Assembly: GCF_003150675.1 (NCBI RefSeq)
Contig: NZ_QGGB01000010.1
Span: 186,001 to 250,000, forward strand
Source of the DNA: Rhodohalobacter mucosus
Lineage (GTDB): Bacteria; Bacteroidota; Rhodothermia; Balneolales; Balneolaceae
Length of the DNA stretch: 64,000 nucleotides
Direction of reading: 5' to 3'
Below, piece by piece: positions 27,469 to 35,770 of the stretch. The position numbers and the translations under genes are program-made. Below the pieces are notes generated by a model that saw only the letters and a program-made list of their open reading frames with translations, had not been told where the DNA came from and did not search any database. Numbering within the stretch: position 1 is the stretch's first letter; every line of letters starts with the position of its first letter.

Positions 27469-30387
27469 CTATTCTACGGTCGCAGGCTCCTGACCGTCTG
27501 CATATGCCTCGAGCGGCATGCAGGTGCAAACCAGGTTACGGTCGCCGTAGGCATCGTCGACGCGGCTCACGGCAGGCCAGAACTTGTTGAAACGCAGGTG
27601 CGCCAGCGGGAAGGCTGCCTCTTCTCGTGAGTATGGGCGGTTCCACTCATCGCTCATCACCACGCGCATGGTGTGCGGGGCGTGCTTCAGCACGTTGCTC
27701 TCTGCATCGGCCCGTCCCTCTTCAATCGCGCGGATCTCGTTGCGGATGCCAATCATTGCATCGCAAAACCGGTCCAGCTCCTCTTTCGATTCGCTCTCGG
27801 TCGGCTCGATCATCAGCGTACCGGGAACGGGGAATGACATTGTCGGGGCGTGAAAGCCGTAATCCATCAATCTCTTGGCCACATCGGGGGCGTCAATGCC
27901 CGCGCTCTGCTTGAAGCCGCGTATATCAATGATAAACTCGTGGGCGGTGCGTCCGCCGCGGCCTGTATAAAGAATCGGGAAATGATCCTTCAGCCGGTCT
28001 TTCAGGTAGTTGGAGTTCAGGATGGCCACTTCCGTCGCTTCCTTCAGTCCCTCAGCACCCATCATGCGGATGTAGGCGTGCGAGATGGTGAGAATGCTGG
28101 CACTGCCCCAGGGTGCGGCCGCAACGGGAGCAATACCCTGATCGCCGCCGGTTTTCACCACCGGGTGACCCGGCAGAAACGGAACCAGCTTCTCCACTAC
28201 GCCGATCGGGCCCATTCCGGGTCCGCCGCCGCCGTGCGGAATACAAAACGTCTTGTGCAGATTCAGGTGGCACACGTCCGCCCCGATCTGTGCCGGAGAG
28301 GTAAGGCCAACCTGGGCATTCATATTGGCGCCGTCCATATAGACCAGTCCGCCATGCTCGTGTATCAGCTCGCAGATTTCACGGATGTCCTCTTCAAACA
28401 CACCATGAGTTGACGGATAGGTGACCATGAGCGAAGAGAGATTTTCGCTGTGCTTCTCCACTTTCTCCCGCAGGTCGTCCAGGTCGATGTTGCCGTTCTC
28501 GTCGCATTTGGTAACAACCACCTGCATGCCGGCCATCACGGCGCTGGCAGGGTTGGTTCCATGCGCCGATGACGGAACGATGGTCACATTCCGGTTCGTT
28601 TCGCCTTTGGCATGGTGGTAGGCGCGGATGGTCATCAGGCCCGTATACTCGCCCTGCGCGCCGGAATTGGGCTGCAGTGAAACGGCCCTAAACCCGGTGA
28701 TTTCTGATAGCCACCTCTCCAGTTCATCAAAAAGCTTGTGATAACCGGCAGCCTGATCCTCCGGAACAAACGGATGGATTTTTCCGAATTCGGGCCAGGT
28801 GAGCGGAATCATCTCCGCCGTGGCGTTCAGCTTCATGGTGCACGACCCCAGCGAGATCATGGAGTGTGTAAGATCCAGATCGCGATTTTCCAGCTGCTTG
28901 AGGTATCGAAGCATCTCATGCTCGGAGTGATACTGGTTGAATACCGGATGATCCATAAACGGCGTGGTGCGCGTCAGTTCCTCTGGGTAGCTGACCGTCA
29001 CCGCTTCGGAAGCCTTATTTACATCGAAAGAGCTGCCTTTTCCTGCCGCTTCAGCGAATACATGGAGTACGTCGTCCAGGTCGCTCAGGTGCTTGGTTTC
29101 GTCGAAAGAAATGCCCACGCGGCCTTCGGATTCGGAATAGCGGAAATTGATATGGCGCCTGAAGGCTTCCGAACGAATTTTTTCAATGGTGCCAACATCC
29201 AATCCGCCTACGGTGATTGTATCAAAAAAGGTTTCCGTCTCAATTGTGTAGCCCAGCTCTCTGAGCCCTGAGGCGGCCAGTTTTGTAAGACCGTGAATTT
29301 TGGACGCAATCCTCTTCAGGCCCTGCGGACCGTGATAGACACCGTAAAAACCGGAGATCACAGCCAGCAGTACCTGTGCGGTACAGATGTTGGAGGTTGC
29401 TTTTTCACGGCGAATATGCTGCTCGCGGGTTTGAAGGGCCATTCGGTTGGCTGCGTTCCCCTCTGCATCCTGGCTTACACCGATGATGCGTCCCGGAATT
29501 TGACGTTTGAAATCTTCGCGTGTGGCAAAATAGGCGGCATGCGGACCTCCGTAGCCCATTGGGACTCCGAACCGCTGCGTGGAACCAACCACTACGTCTG
29601 CCCCCATTTCTCCGGGAGGCGTAAGCAGCGTGAGCGACATCAGGTCGGCCGCGACGGCCACGTAGACACTGTTCTCGTGTGCTGCTGATATTAGAGAGGT
29701 GAGATCGCGAACATTTCCATGAGTATCGGGATACTGCAGCAACAGACCGAAAAGTTCCGGATGGGTAACATCCAGCTGCTCGGGATTACCCACCATAAGG
29801 TCAATTCCGATCGGCTCCATACGGCTTTTCAGAACGGCAATCGTCTGCGGATGGCAGCCTTCAGATATAAAAAATGTGTTAGCTGTTTTTCTTTTCTTTC
29901 CTTTTCGCTGACTGTGAAGCATTGATACCGCTTCGGCGGCAGCTGTTCCCTCATCGAGAAGAGAGGCATTGGCCAGCTCCATGCCGGTGAGGTCTGTCAC
30001 CATTGTCTGGAAGTTAATCAGTGCCTCCAGCCGTCCCTGCGCGATCTCCGCCTGGTAGGGCGTGTAGGCCGTGTACCAACCCGGATTTTCCAGTACATTC
30101 CGCAGAATCACGTTTGGAGTAACGGTATCGTAGTAGCCCATTCCTATAAAGGAGCGGAATATTTTATTCTTGGTGGCAATACTGCGGATATTTTCAAGAT
30201 AATCCTGTTCGCTAAGTGCTTCGGGCAGGTCGAGGGGTTTGTCCAGCCTGATCTTTGAGGGGATGGTCTCCTGTATAAGATGATCCAGGGATGATGCCCC
30301 AACGGTTTCGAGCATGTCATTTATCTGATCTTCGCCCGGACCAATATGACGCGATGAAAAGGACTCTTTTCCAAACTGAATATGCAT
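27469..30387 (-). CDS. gcvP: Glycine dehydrogenase (aminomethyl-transferring), P protein
   Basis: 972-aa full-length homodimer-type P protein of the glycine cleavage system, which decarboxylates glycine and loads the aminomethyl group onto lipoyl-GcvH. The N-terminal half starts with [17 protein letters not shown], a family hallmark. The PLP lysine is K712 in [18 protein letters not shown], followed by [12 protein letters not shown]-type contacts upstream. The C-terminus [20 protein letters not shown] is intact. A diverged copy of the last 30 codons remains at 25.5 kb. It provides the outlet for glycine made by kbl/tdh at 61-64 kb. Confidence 0.97.
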   Translation of the reverse strand: MHIQFGKESFSSRHIGPGEDQINDMLETVGASSLDHLIQETIPSKIRLDKPLDLPEALSEQDYLENIRSIATKNKIFRSFIGMGYYDTVTPNVILRNVLENPGWYTAYTPYQAEIAQGRLEALINFQTMVTDLTGMELANASLLDEGTAAAEAVSMLHSQRKGKKRKTANTFFISEGCHPQTIAVLKSRMEPIGIDLMVGNPEQLDVTHPELFGLLLQYPDTHGNVRDLTSLISAAHENSVYVAVAADLMSLTLLTPPGEMGADVVVGSTQRFGVPMGYGGPHAAYFATREDFKRQIPGRIIGVSQDAEGNAANRMALQTREQHIRREKATSNICTAQVLLAVISGFYGVYHGPQGLKRIASKIHGLTKLAASGLRELGYTIETETFFDTITVGGLDVGTIEKIRSEAFRRHINFRYSESEGRVGISFDETKHLSDLDDVLHVFAEAAGKGSSFDVNKASEAVTVSYPEELTRTTPFMDHPVFNQYHSEHEMLRYLKQLENRDLDLTHSMISLGSCTMKLNATAEMIPLTWPEFGKIHPFVPEDQAAGYHKLFDELERWLSEITGFRAVSLQPNSGAQGEYTGLMTIRAYHHAKGETNRNVTIVPSSAHGTNPASAVMAGMQVVVTKCDENGNIDLDDLREKVEKHSENLSSLMVTYPSTHGVFEEDIREICELIHEHGGLVYMDGANMNAQVGLTSPAQIGADVCHLNLHKTFCIPHGGGGPGMGPIGVVEKLVPFLPGHPVVKTGGDQGIAPVAAAPWGSASILTISHAYIRMMGAEGLKEATEVAILNSNYLKDRLKDHFPILYTGRGGRTAHEFIIDIRGFKQSAGIDAPDVAKRLMDYGFHAPTMSFPVPGTLMIEPTESESKEELDRFCDAMIGIRNEIRAIEEGRADAESNVLKHAPHTMRVVMSDEWNRPYSREEAAFPLAHLRFNKFWPAVSRVDDAYGDRNLVCTCMPLEAYADGQEPATVE

Positions 30388-30577
30388 ATAAAAAGAAATT
30401 TAATGGTAGAAAATCATTCGGTGCAACAACACAAATAGGGATAGAACGGTTCACGCAAACTGTACTTTTTTCACGTATTGAAACCGTGTCAAAAAGATAC
30501 AATATTTTCTTAAGTAAGGCATCCCGGGTGTGCCATGATTCACGCAAAAATTACAGTGAAAAATGTTCATGTTAATT

Positions 30578-30597
30578 TTTTTAGTCATGGCTAAAAA
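30578..30597 (+). promoter_or_regulatory. Candidate metal-regulator operator before the ZIP transporter
   Basis: TTTTTAG (30578-30584) and CTAAAAA (30591-30597) form a perfect inverted repeat around TCATGG, ending 37 bp before the ATG. The TTTAG-N6-CTAAA form is like DtxR/MntR-family sites, which fits control of a divalent-metal transporter. The regulator is not in the window. Confidence 0.5.
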
Positions 30598-30634
30598 TTG
30601 TAAGTTTACAAAAACGAACTAACAGATCATTTTT

Positions 30635-31474
30635 ATGGAAGAATTGTCGATTTCGCAATGGTTTCTGGGGCTGCACCCTGTCTGGCAGGCTTTTATAGGC
30701 GGCAGTTTTTGCTGGTTAACAACATCCATCGGTGCTTCCGTCGTATTTATCCGACGGGAGGTAAGCAGAAAATTTCTTGACACTTCACTTGGATTTGCTG
30801 CGGGAGTGATGATTGCGGCCTCTATCTGGTCGCTCATTGAGCCCTCAATGGCTATGGCGGAGTCGCTGGGTTACAGTTTTGAGTGGGTACCGGCCACATC
30901 CGGATTTCTGCTCGGTGCACTTGTGATACGGCTTGGGGATGCATATCTGCCGCATCTGCATCTGGGTTTACCCCAAGATATGGCTGAAGGAATTAAGACC
31001 AAATGGCGACGGGCTACGCTTCTGGTGATGGCCATTACGCTTCACAATATCCCGGAAGGACTGGCGATTGGGGTTCTTTTCGGTGCTGCAGCATCCGGTA
31101 TTGATCCCACCGGCACCGCAACCGTAGCCGCCGCCATTGTACTTGCACTGGGAATTGCGATGCAGGATTTGCCGGAGGGAATGGCCGTTTCCATGCCGCT
31201 TCGGGGTGAGGGCGTATCAGCTGCGCGAAGCTTCAACTATGGCCAGCTTTCCGGTATGGTTACCGCACCCTCGGCCGCATTGGGAGCCATGGCCGTGATT
31301 GCCATTCAGCCTATACTGCCATACGCGCTTGGCTTTGCAGCCGGCGCAATGATTTTCGTGGTTGTGGAAGAGCTCATTCCCACATCCCAGCGCGAAGGAA
31401 ATACGGACATTGCCACACTCGGAACAATCATTGGCTTCTGCGTCATGATGGTGCTGGATGTTTCGCTGGGCTGA
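30635..31474 (+). CDS. ZIP family divalent metal transporter
   Basis: 279-aa membrane protein with about 8 helices. The metal-binding helices carry HNIPEGLAIGV (about 145-155) and DLPEGMAVSMPL (about 184-195), the paired motifs of the ZupT/GufA-type ZIP family, and a Glu in VVVEELIPTS of the later helix. A short His-containing loop (YLPHLHLGLPQD) lies between helices 3 and 4. Imported metal is probably Zn, Fe or Mn. The upstream inverted repeat suggests metal-dependent repression. Confidence 0.92.
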   Translation: MEELSISQWFLGLHPVWQAFIGGSFCWLTTSIGASVVFIRREVSRKFLDTSLGFAAGVMIAASIWSLIEPSMAMAESLGYSFEWVPATSGFLLGALVIRLGDAYLPHLHLGLPQDMAEGIKTKWRRATLLVMAITLHNIPEGLAIGVLFGAAASGIDPTGTATVAAAIVLALGIAMQDLPEGMAVSMPLRGEGVSAARSFNYGQLSGMVTAPSAALGAMAVIAIQPILPYALGFAAGAMIFVVVEELIPTSQREGNTDIATLGTIIGFCVMMVLDVSLG

Positions 31475-31483
31475 AAAACCGCT

Positions 31484-32178
31484 CAATATTCAACCGAACA
31501 ACCGTGCAATGATCAAGTCTATTCTATATTTTGGGATTGATCATAGCTACTTTCAGTGATTAAACGTATTACGTTTCTGCCAACCAAGAACCACGATCAA
31601 TTGCATTTTCTGGCAGTCTGTATACTAGCCTGAAATATTTTGATCAACTCAATACACTCTTCTATTGCAGATTGAACTTGAGTGGGTGATTTGTGCAATT
31701 TGGCTTTGTGTATCATCTTCAGGTTTGCTCTGGACTCATTCAGCTCTTTAAGAACAAGCTTCATTTTGTGAATAAAATCACGCCGTGATTCTGCACTTTG
31801 AGCCTCACCATAATGCAATCCTGGTGAAGTGCCCGAGCGTATCAGCTGTCCGGCCAAATGCATTCCCCCGTAAGATTTGCTATTCATCCCACTGGAAAGA
31901 TGAATAATCAGTACCCCAAAATCGACCAATCGGTTCTCAAGATCATACTTTATTTGTTTCACTATGGCTGTATCCTCCTCCCTTTTACAGTATGAACCGA
32001 AAAAATCAAACTCCTTACAAAATCCAATAAAAAAGATTGAGTGAATGTGTGATACTAAGGAAAACGTATGCGTAAGCAGCCTTCTTGACTTGGAATACAC
32101 CGCTCAATCAGGCAATAAACGTGATACGTCTAAACATTGAACATTGATCATTGCCATGTTGAGCAGTTGAGCGGTTGG
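31484..32178. repeat. Inverted repeats flanking the first four-helix-bundle gene
   Basis: The left arm (about 31485-31581) contains AACCGCTCAA, GCAATGATCAA and TAAACGTATTACGTTTCTGCC in order. The right arm (about 32111-32178), read on the other strand, contains AACCGCTCAA, GGCAATGATCAA and GACGTATCACGTTTATTGCC in the same order, with small indels. Parts of both arms show degenerate 7-8-bp periodicity (TTGAACA-TTGATCA-TTGCCAT). The gene at 31597-31962 is the only gene between the arms. Confidence 0.8.
31597..31962 (-). CDS. Four-helix-bundle protein (S23/IVS-encoded protein family)
   Basis: 121 aa from the GTG at 31960-31962, which has a strong GAGGAGG site 11 bases upstream. Upstream frame to 32100 is open but unlike the family. 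The sequence YDLENRLVDFGV...LAGQLIRSGTSPGLHYGEAQSAESRRDFIHKMKLVLKEL is the four-helix bundle family known from intervening sequences in 23S rRNA genes and related to the Avd proteins of diversity-generating retroelements. The function is not established. It is paralogous to the gene at 60565 and sits in inverted repeats. Confidence 0.88.
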   Translation of the reverse strand: MKQIKYDLENRLVDFGVLIIHLSSGMNSKSYGGMHLAGQLIRSGTSPGLHYGEAQSAESRRDFIHKMKLVLKELNESRANLKMIHKAKLHKSPTQVQSAIEECIELIKIFQASIQTARKCN

Positions 32179-32844
32179 TCATTTCCTTATAACTTCCCCG
32201 TCTTTCGATGCCTGCTTAATAACATTGCCCGATGTAAAGGCATAGAAAGGCGTAATCGGGTAGCCCGTCTGGCGGAGTGCGCGGGCGGTCCACGTATTCG
32301 ACGTCTTTGGCAGGTGGTAACGGCCCGTGGCTTCAAAAAAGGTGCTGTTGCGATAGAGTCCGTCAGCTGCCATAATCACTTCACCATCCGCATTCCGCCG
32401 GAACCTTTGTTGAATAAATTTCCCCAGTTTGTCCATCCCCTCTTCGGTTACCTGTATTTTCACAACCCTGCTTCTGCTGAAATATCTCACCGGCGGAACG
32501 TCCATCCCAACAACCTGAATCACGCTTTTTGTCGGCCAGAGCGCGGCGCGGACCAGCAGCCAGAATCCGGGATCTTCATGCGGAAAATAGCGTCCGTCGC
32601 CCCATTCAAACATCAGGTATTTCGCACCGGGCATCTCCGTGTGTTCCGGAATGAAAGACTCAATATTGCTGCTCTCCGTTACAATACCCGCGTGCCAGCC
32701 ATGGCTTACAATATAGACGGTGACCGGACGCATTGACTCATCATCGGGGTAGAGATCCTTCACGGGTCCCAGGCAGCCGGAAATTATCATTGTTGCTGAT
32801 AGCAACAGAAGCGCAAAGCCGGCATGTCTGATAGAAATGATCAT
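32179..32844 (-). CDS. DUF2459 / TIGR02117 family lipoprotein
   Basis: 221-aa protein with signal and lipobox (MIISGC, Cys about 23). The mature part has VTVYIVSHGWHAGIV near the start and AKYLMFEWGDGRYF, both characteristic of DUF2459, and ends with a conserved SNTWTARALRQTGYPITPFYAFTSGNV. In this family the His/Cys/Asn-like arrangement (SHGWH; SNTWTA) suggests a peptidase- or acyltransferase-like fold, but activity is unproven. It is 9 bp upstream-adjacent to the hydroxyacid dehydrogenase on the same strand, so an operon is likely. Confidence 0.82.
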   Translation of the reverse strand: MIISIRHAGFALLLLSATMIISGCLGPVKDLYPDDESMRPVTVYIVSHGWHAGIVTESSNIESFIPEHTEMPGAKYLMFEWGDGRYFPHEDPGFWLLVRAALWPTKSVIQVVGMDVPPVRYFSRSRVVKIQVTEEGMDKLGKFIQQRFRRNADGEVIMAADGLYRNSTFFEATGRYHLPKTSNTWTARALRQTGYPITPFYAFTSGNVIKQASKDGEVIRK

Positions 32845-32853
32845 AACTACAGC

Positions 32854-33780
32854 TCAATACCCCGATGCCCGGTCTGTCTCATACAGCAGGTCCATGCCGG
32901 ACAAAAGGCGTTTGTAATTTTCAGCGATTACGGCCGCAGCCTCTGCGGGGTCGGTAACAGATGCAACGTGCGGTGTGATTGTAATGGTTTTCCGGTTCCA
33001 GAACGGATGATTTTCCGGCAAGGGTTCTTTCTCAAATACATCCAAAACGGCGTGCGATATCTGCCCCGTGTCGAGGGCATAAATCAGATCTTCCTCTATC
33101 AGGTGCTGTCCCCTGGCCACATTGATCAAGAATGACGGTTTCTTCAATTTTTTGAACAGCTCGAGATTGAGAATACCGTTCGTTTCGGGAGTAAGGGGCA
33201 GCAGGCAGACCAGAATATTTGTTTGATTCAGGAAATCTTCCAGCTGATTTTGGGTGTATGTGCGGACACCGTCCAGTTCTTTTGGGCTTCTCGCCCAGCC
33301 TGTAACCCGAAACCCGTTATCCCTCAAACGGCTGGCGGCGTGAACACCCAATTTACCCAGACCCATTATACCGATCGTGATCTCCGTTTTTGAGAGCGAG
33401 CGCTGCGGCGACCATTCCGAATTCCGATGCATTCTGAAATAATACTCTGAGTGGCGCATCAGATTGAGAACGGAAGTCAGAATGTAGTCGCTCATCTGAT
33501 CAGACAGCGACGGGGCCACGATCCTTGTTATACGAACTGACTCCGGAAGAGTCGCATCGGAGAGGATGTGATCGACACCCGCTCCCAGTGAGGAGACCGC
33601 CTTCAGGTTGGGAAACTGATCCAGAACTCCCTCCGGGTGATTCCATGCAACCGCAAACTGAACCCTTTGAGGCTGCGATACGGCGGGCCAGATTTCGACC
33701 TCTGCATTCGCATCCTGCTTCAGGATTTCCTCCCTGAACGGTTCCATGTTTCTGTTGCGGGCAACAAGTACGATCGACAT
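32854..33780 (-). CDS. D-2-hydroxyacid dehydrogenase (NAD-dependent)
   Basis: 308 aa from the ATG at 33778-33780; the frame is open 21 codons further but that lead is not family-like. The NAD-binding GIMGLGKLGVHAASRL follows a substrate-binding N-terminal lobe. The catalytic set is Arg in LINVARGQHL, Glu in DVFEKEPLPENHPFW and His in ITPHVAS. It is of the glyoxylate/hydroxypyruvate-reductase GhrA-like subgroup. The likely job is reduction of 2-oxoacids such as glyoxylate; the exact substrate is unknown. Confidence 0.9.
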   Translation of the reverse strand: MSIVLVARNRNMEPFREEILKQDANAEVEIWPAVSQPQRVQFAVAWNHPEGVLDQFPNLKAVSSLGAGVDHILSDATLPESVRITRIVAPSLSDQMSDYILTSVLNLMRHSEYYFRMHRNSEWSPQRSLSKTEITIGIMGLGKLGVHAASRLRDNGFRVTGWARSPKELDGVRTYTQNQLEDFLNQTNILVCLLPLTPETNGILNLELFKKLKKPSFLINVARGQHLIEEDLIYALDTGQISHAVLDVFEKEPLPENHPFWNRKTITITPHVASVTDPAEAAAVIAENYKRLLSGMDLLYETDRASGY

Positions 33781-33947
33781 GCTTAAAAGATTTTGTGACA
33801 GCGGCGTGATAACCGGAACTGAAAATCTTAAATCAAACCGCAAAAGCCAACTACTGACAACTCCATTTCAAATTCCTGAACAACCTTCTTGTCTTGCACA
33901 CATATATTTTACATATTCTGTTCCGGAAACATTTCAAGAAATTCATT

Positions 33948-34361
33948 ATGCAAACTGCAATACCCTATACAGACAACGAAAAAGCTGCCGGGCCGAACAG
34001 GCCGATAGAAACAGGTTTCCCCTCGCCCGCCACCGATCACATAGAGAGCCCGCTGAACCTTCAGGAATATGTGGTCCGGCACCCGGCTTCCACCTATTTT
34101 GCGCGGATCGGTGAGGAGGGACATCCGGAACTGGGACTCTACAGCGGAGACATCGTGGTGGTGGACCGGTCGCTTGCACCGCGCCCGAACAGCCTGGTTA
34201 TCGCTGAGCTTCACGGTGAGCACAAAATCTGCAGGCTTCACAGTAAAAACGGTACGTGGCTTCTTGAAGACGGTGCAGGCATAATTCATGAAGTGTCGTT
34301 TCGTGATCCGTTCGATACACCGGTATGGGGGCGCATTACCCACGTCATTCACCAGGTTTGA
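33948..34361 (+). CDS. umuD: UmuD-like protein lacking the Ser-Lys dyad
   Basis: 137 aa from the ATG at 33948, directly before umuC. The overall match to UmuD is clear: GFPSPATDHIESPLNLQEYVVRHPASTYFARI (23-54), YSGDIVVVDRSLAP (65-78) and VWGRITHVIHQV at the end. In UmuD the nucleophile lies in GDSM and the general base Lys in TVKRL. Here the aligned residues are E-E-G58-H59 and K-I-C95-R-L, so both catalytic positions are replaced. The cleavage pair, normally C/A-G before FPSPA, is T22-G23. A palindromic TGTTCCGGAAACA at 33919-33931 upstream could be a damage-regulator site, but I cannot confirm it. Confidence 0.82.
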   Translation: MQTAIPYTDNEKAAGPNRPIETGFPSPATDHIESPLNLQEYVVRHPASTYFARIGEEGHPELGLYSGDIVVVDRSLAPRPNSLVIAELHGEHKICRLHSKNGTWLLEDGAGIIHEVSFRDPFDTPVWGRITHVIHQV

Positions 34362-34394
34362 TGAAATCAATAAGAAATCGCATTGACGTCAGCC

Positions 34395-35669
34395 ATGTTT
34401 TCAGCATTTGCCCTCATCGATTGCAATAACTTTTATGCTTCGTGTGAGCGCGTTTTCGATCCTTCGCTTCGCAATCGACCCATTGTAATACTCTCCAACA
34501 ATGACGGCTGTGTGATCGCGCGATCCTCAGAAGCCAAGGAGTTGGATATTGCCATGGGGACTCCGGAATTCAAGGTGAGGAGATTACTCAACAAACATCG
34601 CGTAGCTGTGCGCTCATCGAACTATGCGCTCTATGGGGATATGAGCCGCCGGGTATTTGATACCATTGAGTCTGTTACCGCCGACCTGGAGCTTTACAGC
34701 ATCGATGAAGCCTTTGCACGACTATGCGCACCCACCGAAACCGACCTTGCGTCATTGGGTCGAACCATCCGTAATCGTGTTTGCAGGCATACGGGCATTC
34801 CGGTATCCGTTGGTATTGCGCCCACCAAAACACTCGCCAAACTGGCCAACGAACGAGCCAAGAAAGATCCCTCCTATGGTGGTGTATGCTCTATGATGCA
34901 GCCGCGCATAATCCGGGATACGCTTAAACAGTGCCCCGTATCCGGCATTTGGGGAATTGGAAAAAAGTTGTCCCATCATCTGAATCGTCACGGCGTGAAA
35001 ACTGCTGCACAGCTCTGCACCATGCCCGACAAATGGATTCGTTCCAATATGAAAGTAACAGGGCTTCGCACCGTGATAGAGTTGAGAGGTACGCCCTGCC
35101 TGGAGATTGAAGAGAGCCTCGACGCCAAAAAGGGAATCATGAGTTCACGGTCGTTCGGCAAGCCCGTTTCCGATTCCGAACAACTAATGGAGGCGGTATC
35201 CACATTTACTGCACGGGCAGCAGAAAAGCTCAGAAGCCAGGGCTGCGTGGCCGGTTCGCTTACGGTCACGATCTCAACCGATAAATACAGGGATCCCAAC
35301 CGGCCATACAAATTCAGCCGTACCCAAACACTAAAAAATCCCACTGCCTCAACCCCTGTTCTTACGGCTGCCGCCGGACGCATCACCGGCTATCTGTTCA
35401 AAAACGGCATGGTCTACAAAAAGGCCTCCGCCATGCTCACCGGGCTCATTCCGCAAACCGAGATTCAGGCAGACCTGTTCAGCGATGACCGATATTCCGG
35501 AAAAGACCACAGCCTGATGGAGAGTATGGATCGAATCAATTCGAGATTTGGAAAGAAGACGGTTGTAAGTGCATCTTCAGGCATGGACCCTGAGTGGAAA
35601 ATGAAGCAACAGCACCTGAGCGGCCGCTACACCACTCAGTGGGGTGAGCTGATGGTAGTAAACCGCTGA
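34395..35669 (+). CDS. umuC: DNA polymerase V catalytic subunit, UmuC
   Basis: 424-aa Y-family polymerase from the ATG at 34395 (a TTG at 34383 is also in frame). Motifs are [19 protein letters not shown] (D9, first metal ligand), YSIDEAF (D104/E105) and [21 protein letters not shown]. The helix-hairpin-helix [22 protein letters not shown] (about 185-206) and little-finger region with a UmuC-type C-terminal extension ([13 protein letters not shown]...) follow. It carries out error-prone bypass of DNA lesions. It lies 33 bp after the UmuD-like gene. Confidence 0.93.
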   Translation: MFSAFALIDCNNFYASCERVFDPSLRNRPIVILSNNDGCVIARSSEAKELDIAMGTPEFKVRRLLNKHRVAVRSSNYALYGDMSRRVFDTIESVTADLELYSIDEAFARLCAPTETDLASLGRTIRNRVCRHTGIPVSVGIAPTKTLAKLANERAKKDPSYGGVCSMMQPRIIRDTLKQCPVSGIWGIGKKLSHHLNRHGVKTAAQLCTMPDKWIRSNMKVTGLRTVIELRGTPCLEIEESLDAKKGIMSSRSFGKPVSDSEQLMEAVSTFTARAAEKLRSQGCVAGSLTVTISTDKYRDPNRPYKFSRTQTLKNPTASTPVLTAAAGRITGYLFKNGMVYKKASAMLTGLIPQTEIQADLFSDDRYSGKDHSLMESMDRINSRFGKKTVVSASSGMDPEWKMKQQHLSGRYTTQWGELMVVNR

Positions 35670-35770
35670 CGCCTTTCCCTGCGCACGATTTTCCTTTGCC
35701 CTATTTTCATATCGGATTGCTACATTACATGGATGTGATCCATTTTTCAACAAAACGAACCGCTATACCT

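Noticed and set aside
31963-32100. N-terminal extension of the first four-helix-bundle gene
   Set aside because: The extra 46 residues are unlike the family, whereas the GTG at 31962 has a strong GAGGAGG site and matches the start of the paralogue.
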